From Nocardia blacklockiae (GTDB lineage: Bacteria; Actinomycetota; Actinomycetes; Mycobacteriales; Mycobacteriaceae): 64,000 nucleotides of DNA. The notes beneath the pieces were generated by a model. It saw only the letters and a program-made list of their open reading frames with translations, did not search any database and had not been told where the DNA came from. The DNA is taken from contig NZ_JADLRJ010000011.1 in assembly GCF_015477355.1 (NCBI RefSeq), positions 124,001 to 188,000 of the forward strand. The letters run 5' to 3'. The position numbers were made by a program, and so were the translations under genes. Of this stretch, positions 59,652-64,000 are shown piece after piece (within the stretch, counting starts at the first letter, position 1; each line of letters begins with the position of its first letter).

Positions 59652-61172
59652 ATGCTGATCGGTGACATCGTCGAATACGGCGCGCGCAAACACCCCGGCC
59701 GCGTCGCGGCGCGGTTCGAGGACGAGGTGGTCGACTACGGGCAGCTGCGCGACCGGTGCCGCCGGCTTGCCAACGCGTTGCTGGGCGTCGCCGAACCCGG
59801 TGACCGCGTGGCGATCCTGTCGGGGAACCGCGCGGAGTACCTGGACTGCTACTACGGCGTGCCGATGGCGGGAATGGCGTTGACGATCCTGAACTTCCGG
59901 CTGCACCCGGACCAGATCGCCGCGCTGCTCCGGCATTCCGGCGCGCGGGTGCTGCTCGTCGCGCCGGAGTTCGCCGAGGTGGTGGCGCGGCTGCGGGACC
60001 GAATTCCCGCGGTGACGACGGTGGTGGCGATCGGCAGCGCGCCGGGGATGCTGAGCTGGGACGAGTTCGCGGGCTCGGCGGCGGCCGAAATACCCGCCGT
60101 GCGAGCCGATTCCGGCGACACGGCCTGGCTGGTGTACACCAGCGGCACGACCGGTGCGCCCAAGGGGGTGATGCTGTCGCACCGCAACCTGCTCGCCGGT
60201 CTCACCTCCTCGGCGTTGCAGTGGGGGATACCGGAGGAGACGGTGTTCCTGTTCTGCTTCCCGCTGTGCCACGTCGGCGGCTACGTCGTGATGGTGAACC
60301 ACCTGCTCGGCGCGACCGTCGGGATCCTGCGGTCCTACGACAACGCGACCTTCCTGCGGCTGGTGGACGAATGGCGGGTCACCCAAACGGGTCTCGCGCC
60401 GACGATGATCAACTTCCTGCTGCAGGACCCCGCCCTGGACCGGCATTCGCTGGACACGCTCCAGGCCGTCGGCTACGGCTCCTCGGCGATCCCGGCGGCC
60501 GTGCTGCGCGAGGGCCTGAAGCGGTTCGGCTGCGATTTCTATCAGGGCATGGGCATGACCGAACTCGCCGGGAACGTGCTGCACTTGGACGAGGCCGCGC
60601 ACCGGCGGGCCGCGCTCGGCGAGACGCACCTGCTCGCCTCGGCCGGAAAACCGATGCGGCTGGCCGACATTCGCATCGTCGACGACGAGTTCGCCGACGT
60701 GCCACCCGGCGCGGTGGGCGAGATGATCGTGCGCGCCGACCAGGTCACCGCCGGGTACTGGGCCGATCCGGAGGCGACCGCGGCGGCGTTCACCGACGGC
60801 TGGTTCCGCACCGGCGACCTGGTCCGCCAGGACGAGGAGGGATTCGTCTACATCGTCGACCGCAAGAAGGACCTCATCATCAGCGGCGGGGAGAACGTGG
60901 CCTCGCTGACCGTCGAGCAGGCCCTCTACCGTCACCCCGGCGTCGCCGAGGCGGCCGCCATCGGAGTCCGCGACGAGACCTGGGGCGAGGTGGTGTGCGC
61001 GGTCGTGGTGCTCCGCGAGGAGGCCACCGCCACCCCCGACGACATCATCGCCACCTGCCGCGACCACCTCGGCGGCTTCCAGATCCCCCGCCGCGTCGAA
61101 TTCCTCGACGCACTACCCAAGAACGTGACCGGCAAGATCCTCAAACGCGAACTGCGCGAGCGGTTCTCGTGA
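59652..61172 (+). CDS. Acyl-CoA synthetase (AMP-forming, FadD-type)
   Basis: 506 residues. ATP motif YTSGTTGAPKG (about 158-168), adenylate motif GMGMTE (about 300), WFRTGDL and C-terminal NVTGKILKREL. It activates a carboxylic acid as acyl-CoA via acyl-AMP; chain length or aromatic preference is not evident. Cotranscribed with the cyclase-family enzyme, and converging with phosphotransferase and acyl-CoA dehydrogenase genes, so the whole block looks like a degradation route. Confidence 0.9.
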   Translation: MLIGDIVEYGARKHPGRVAARFEDEVVDYGQLRDRCRRLANALLGVAEPGDRVAILSGNRAEYLDCYYGVPMAGMALTILNFRLHPDQIAALLRHSGARVLLVAPEFAEVVARLRDRIPAVTTVVAIGSAPGMLSWDEFAGSAAAEIPAVRADSGDTAWLVYTSGTTGAPKGVMLSHRNLLAGLTSSALQWGIPEETVFLFCFPLCHVGGYVVMVNHLLGATVGILRSYDNATFLRLVDEWRVTQTGLAPTMINFLLQDPALDRHSLDTLQAVGYGSSAIPAAVLREGLKRFGCDFYQGMGMTELAGNVLHLDEAAHRRAALGETHLLASAGKPMRLADIRIVDDEFADVPPGAVGEMIVRADQVTAGYWADPEATAAAFTDGWFRTGDLVRQDEEGFVYIVDRKKDLIISGGENVASLTVEQALYRHPGVAEAAAIGVRDETWGEVVCAVVVLREEATATPDDIIATCRDHLGGFQIPRRVEFLDALPKNVTGKILKRELRERFS

Positions 61173-61193
61173 ACGAGTAGACACCGAAACCGT

Positions 61194-61238
61194 CGCGCCC
61201 GCGACGACCGGAAGACATTTCCGGTTGTCGCGGGCGCG
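61194..61238. terminator. Bidirectional terminator hairpin
   Basis: Arms CGCGCCCGCGACGACCGGAA (61194-61213) and its partner at 61219-61238 pair over 20 positions with one G-T. It lies between the converging acyl-CoA synthetase and phosphotransferase genes. A T tract is lacking, but the stem is very stable. Confidence 0.8.
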
Positions 61239-61254
61239 GTCGGACGGCGGTGGC

Positions 61255-62652
61255 CTATGCGGGTGCCGCGGTGTCGCGCAGGTGGCGGGGGTTCGCGACG
61301 TGGAGGCGGGCGAGGACGGCGAGGGTGGTGAGGTGGCGGACGTCGGTGTCGTCGTAGGGGAGTTCGGCTGTGCGTAGTCGGTGGGCCAGGGTTGCCTCGG
61401 AGTCGCAGTGCAGGGTGGTGAGTAGGCGGTGGAGTTCGGTGGTGGGGGTGGGGCCGGCGCGGAGTTCGCGGGTCGCGGTGGTGAGCAGGTTGGCGCAGAC
61501 GCGGAGGAGGTAGCGCTCGCGGGCATGGTCCGCGCTGAGGGCGGGGGCGATGTCGGTCGCGAGGGTTTCGGTGACGAGATCGAGGATTTCGGCCGCGTCG
61601 GGGCGGTCGTGCACGGTCGGCGGCGGCGCGGCGGACGCGGGGACGGTGACCGCATCGTCGAGCAGGCCGAGCACGGCGAGCAGGTCGTACTCGGATTCGC
61701 AGACGCGGCGGCCGATGGCGGCGAACTCGAGCGAACGCTCCGCACCGCTGTGGTGGCGTTCGGCCTGGAACATGCTGAGCACCAACCACTTCAGCGTGCC
61801 GAAGACCTCCCACCACCGCAGCTCCGCCGCGGCGGGCCGCACGCCGGTGGCCCGCTCGTACCCGTCGAGCAGCTGTTCGCGGGTGCCGAGTCCGCCGACC
61901 GGGGCGCTCGCGCCGAAGCGCCAGGCCCGCACGCACAGCCAGCCCAGATCCTCGACGGGGTTGCCGAGGTGCGCCAGCTCCCAGTCCAGCACCGCGCGCA
62001 CGCCGTCCGGTTCGACGAGGAAGTTGCCGAGCCGGAAGTCGCCGTGCACCAGCGCTTTCGGCCGTGGCCGGGGCGGGTGGTCGCGCAGCCAGCGCAGACC
62101 CATCTCGACCACCGGGCGGGGATCGTCGAGGTCGCGGTAGATCCGCTCGAGCGCGTCGAGGGGATCCTCGTCGTCGAGCATGCCGAGGGTGTCGAGCGGG
62201 GTGCGGTGGATGCGGCCGAGCACCTCGCCGAGTTCTTCGGCGAGCCGGTCGCGCAGCGGCGCGAACTCCGGATCACGTTGCAGCTTACGGGGAATCGACT
62301 CCCCGACGACCAGCTCCATCAGCAGGTACGGAGCTTCGATCCCCGGCGCGGTGTCGGCGGCGTCGAGGACGGCCGGGACCGGGACACCCGCCGCGGCGGC
62401 CGCCCGCAGGCAGGCCGCCTCGGCACGCATCCGGGCGGCGTCGCCGTGCCCCGGCGGATCGCGGCGCAGCACCGCGCGCACCGGCGCACCGGTGTCGTCG
62501 CGGCCGGCGACCGCGTACACCTGCCGACTCGCGCCGCCGGTGAACTGCCGCAACTCCACCTCGGCGAGCGCGGTCCCGGTGGCCGCCGCGAGCACCGCAC
62601 GAACCCCCTCGGCCAGCGAAACCGGTTGCGCGGTAGTGCGTTCCGATGTCAT
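61255..62652 (-). CDS. Aminoglycoside-phosphotransferase-fold kinase (ACAD10-like), with C-terminal extension
   Basis: 465 residues from ATG 62652, overlapping the acyl-CoA dehydrogenase stop (ATGA). Kinase domain: FTGGASRQVYAV, LVHGDFRLGNFLV (catalytic Asp) and AVLDWELAHLGNP (metal Asp). Proteins of this group lie beside acyl-CoA dehydrogenases and, in mammals, are fused to one (ACAD10/11), where they phosphorylate 4-hydroxyacyl-CoA. After residue 350 comes an extra helical domain of about 110 residues (LLRVCANLLTTATREL), seen in some actinobacterial members. A kinase for hydroxy-acyl catabolism is likely. Confidence 0.85.
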   Translation of the reverse strand: MTSERTTAQPVSLAEGVRAVLAAATGTALAEVELRQFTGGASRQVYAVAGRDDTGAPVRAVLRRDPPGHGDAARMRAEAACLRAAAAAGVPVPAVLDAADTAPGIEAPYLLMELVVGESIPRKLQRDPEFAPLRDRLAEELGEVLGRIHRTPLDTLGMLDDEDPLDALERIYRDLDDPRPVVEMGLRWLRDHPPRPRPKALVHGDFRLGNFLVEPDGVRAVLDWELAHLGNPVEDLGWLCVRAWRFGASAPVGGLGTREQLLDGYERATGVRPAAAELRWWEVFGTLKWLVLSMFQAERHHSGAERSLEFAAIGRRVCESEYDLLAVLGLLDDAVTVPASAAPPPTVHDRPDAAEILDLVTETLATDIAPALSADHARERYLLRVCANLLTTATRELRAGPTPTTELHRLLTTLHCDSEATLAHRLRTAELPYDDTDVRHLTTLAVLARLHVANPRHLRDTAAPA

Positions 62653-63827
62653 CGCCACGGCGCGGCCTCCGGGGAGCGCAGCAGCCGGCGCGCGGTGGAC
62701 ATGCGGTGCACCTCGTCGGGGCCGTCGTAGACGCGGGCGTTGCGCGCCTGCCGGTACATGCGCTCGAGCGGCGTGTCGGCCGTCAGCCCGAGCGCACCGT
62801 GCACCTGGATGGCGCGATCGACGACGTTGTGCAGCATGCGCGCACCCCAGAACTTCACCAGGCCGACCCGCACCCGGTAGTCCTCGCCCGCGTCCATCGC
62901 GCGGGCGGCGTCGAGGGTCATCAGCCGCGCGGCGTGGATCTCGGCGGCGGATTCGGCGATGTACCGGTGGATCTCGCCCTTCTCCGCGAGCAGCGAACCG
63001 TGCGCGTAACGGGTGTTGGCGCGCTCGCACATCAGCTCGTAGGCCCGCTGTGCCTGCCCCAGCCAGCGCATGCAGTGGAAGATTCGGCCGGGGCCGAGCC
63101 GGTCCTGCGCCACCGCGAAGCCCGCGCCGCGCGCGCCGAGCAGGCTGTCGACGGGAACCCGCACGTCGGTGAGCCGGACCTCGTAGTGGTCGCTCGGGTT
63201 GTGGCCCATGGTCGGGATGGACCGCACGATCTCGAAGCCGGGCGTGTCGGTGGGCACGATGATCGCGCTGATCCGGGCGTGCCGGGGCGCCGACTCGGGT
63301 TCGGTGCGGGCGAAGACGGTGCAGTAGGCGGCCTGCCGCACGCCGGTGGTGAACCACTTGTGCCCGTTGATGACCCACTGGTCGCCGTCGAGGTCGGCGC
63401 GGGTGGCGATGAGGGTGGGATCGGAGCCCGCGACCTCCGGTTCGGTCAGGCCCACCGAGGGCAGCACCTCCCCGGCCACCATGGGCGGGATCCAGCGGCG
63501 GCGCTGCTCGTCGCTGCCGTGCCGGTGCAGCATCAGGGTGTCCTGCATGGACACCGAACCGACCGCCAGCTGCCCGAATTCGGAACGGCCGATGATCTCG
63601 TTGAGATAGACGAAATCCAGGAACGGCACGCCGCCACCGCCGAGTTCGGCCGGATGGCCCAGGGCCCACAGCCCGAGTTCCTTCGCGCGGTCGCGCAATC
63701 CTGCCAGCGCGGCGTCCGCCTCCGGCCCCTCCGTGCCCAGCACGGGTTCCCGCGGTATCACCTCGTCGTCGATGAAAGCCCGCATGCGCGTGGTCAATTC
63801 GGCGATATCGCCGTTCCGCTCGGTCAT
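62649..63827 (-). CDS. Acyl-CoA dehydrogenase, FadE-type
   Basis: 392 residues from ATG 63827. FAD/substrate motifs SVGLTEPEVAGSDPT and KWFTTGVRQAAYC in the middle domain, C-terminal helical domain ending NARVYDGPDEVHRM, where the acidic residue corresponds to the catalytic region. Together with the phosphotransferase it matches the ACAD10/11 pair that handles 4-hydroxy acids by phosphorylation and elimination. It overlaps the phosphotransferase gene by four bases and follows the NTF2-like gene. Confidence 0.9.
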   Translation of the reverse strand: MTERNGDIAELTTRMRAFIDDEVIPREPVLGTEGPEADAALAGLRDRAKELGLWALGHPAELGGGGVPFLDFVYLNEIIGRSEFGQLAVGSVSMQDTLMLHRHGSDEQRRRWIPPMVAGEVLPSVGLTEPEVAGSDPTLIATRADLDGDQWVINGHKWFTTGVRQAAYCTVFARTEPESAPRHARISAIIVPTDTPGFEIVRSIPTMGHNPSDHYEVRLTDVRVPVDSLLGARGAGFAVAQDRLGPGRIFHCMRWLGQAQRAYELMCERANTRYAHGSLLAEKGEIHRYIAESAAEIHAARLMTLDAARAMDAGEDYRVRVGLVKFWGARMLHNVVDRAIQVHGALGLTADTPLERMYRQARNARVYDGPDEVHRMSTARRLLRSPEAAPWR

Positions 63828-63831
63828 CGCG

Positions 63832-64000
63832 TCAGCCCTTCCGGCCGGCGGCGGACAGTGCGCGCAGCGCGCGCGTCGCCGCCGAGTCGACGTATTCGTC
63901 GATGCGGGTGATCCGGCCGTGCTCGACCCGCACGAACAGGCTCGCCGGTACTTCCAGCGGACCGTGCCCCGGCACGTTACCGCGCAGCACGTGTTGCTGG
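63832..64000 (-). CDS. NTF2/SnoaL-like protein, C-terminal fragment (5' part outside window)
   Basis: The last 55 or so codons are present, ending in TGA at 63832-63834. The visible segment (PLEVPASLFVRVEHGRITRIDEYVD) matches the last strands of NTF2-like proteins such as SnoaL-type cyclases or limonene epoxide hydrolase relatives. It is four bases upstream of the acyl-CoA dehydrogenase gene, so cotranscribed. Too little is visible to name a substrate. Confidence 0.6.
   Translation of the reverse strand, partial: QQHVLRGNVPGHGPLEVPASLFVRVEHGRITRIDEYVDSAATRALRALSAAGRKG

Overview
The window is GC-rich, coding-dense actinobacterial DNA. An antigen-85-like mycolyltransferase, a SigK/RskA pair next to an MPT83-like fasciclin lipoprotein, WXG-type proteins and many TetR/FadD/FadE-type genes point to a mycolic-acid bacterium of the Mycobacteriales, most likely Nocardia or a close relative (inference; no rRNA or tRNA gene was seen).

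Layout. 0-7.9 kb looks accessory and by eye is less GC-rich: a very large NERD plus tandem-kinase protein resembling PglW of BREX/Pgl phage defence runs off the left edge, followed by a divergent three-gene WXG-protein/unknown/lipoprotein cassette. 7.9-12.4 kb holds an isochorismatase-family hydrolase, a TetR regulator divergent from a TIGR00027 methyltransferase, a YihY membrane protein and a NUDIX hydrolase. 12.5-16.8 kb is a SigK-type locus: fasciclin lipoprotein, membrane molybdopterin oxidoreductase, ECF sigma factor and its anti-sigma factor. 16.9-18.6 kb has the mycolyltransferase and a lipase, converging on a 1743-residue single-chain acyl-CoA carboxylase (18.7-23.9 kb). 24.2-27.4 kb carries an Asp-nucleophile alpha/beta hydrolase, a PPOX-fold protein and a coupled holin-X/DUF3618/DUF4235 membrane trio.

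27.4-33 kb is repeat-rich: a 21-bp tandem array, a PHB-depolymerase-like gene relic, and a one-module C-A-T-TE NRPS with 45-bp repeats inside its adenylation domain and a roughly 30-bp repeat array running through its stop codon. Converging on it is a 14-gene minus-strand operon (33.0-47.8 kb): six glycosyltransferase genes plus a GT2-GmhB fusion, heptose-nucleotide enzymes (GmhA-, HldE-, GmhB-like), UDP-glucose dehydrogenase and UDP-glucuronate decarboxylase (towards UDP-xylose), a NodU/CmcH carbamoyltransferase, an SDR and a 61-residue DUF2795 protein. Together they should make a carbamoylated glycoconjugate built from heptose and xylose/glucuronate whose identity I do not know. No flippase, ABC exporter or HldD is present.

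48-64 kb is catabolic and regulatory: a TetR/GlxA-type divergent pair with a perfect palindrome between them, an HSL-type esterase, a hydroxyacyl-CoA dehydrogenase, a frameshifted GMC oxidoreductase with its Tat-exported partner, a secreted CocE-type hydrolase, TetR, CysQ, a cyclase/acyl-CoA synthetase pair and a converging phosphotransferase/acyl-CoA dehydrogenase/NTF2-like set. Short tandem repeats of different periods (21, 22, 30, 32, 33, 34 and 45 bp) recur, mostly just beyond gene 3' ends or within disordered protein segments, and are a distinctive property of this DNA.
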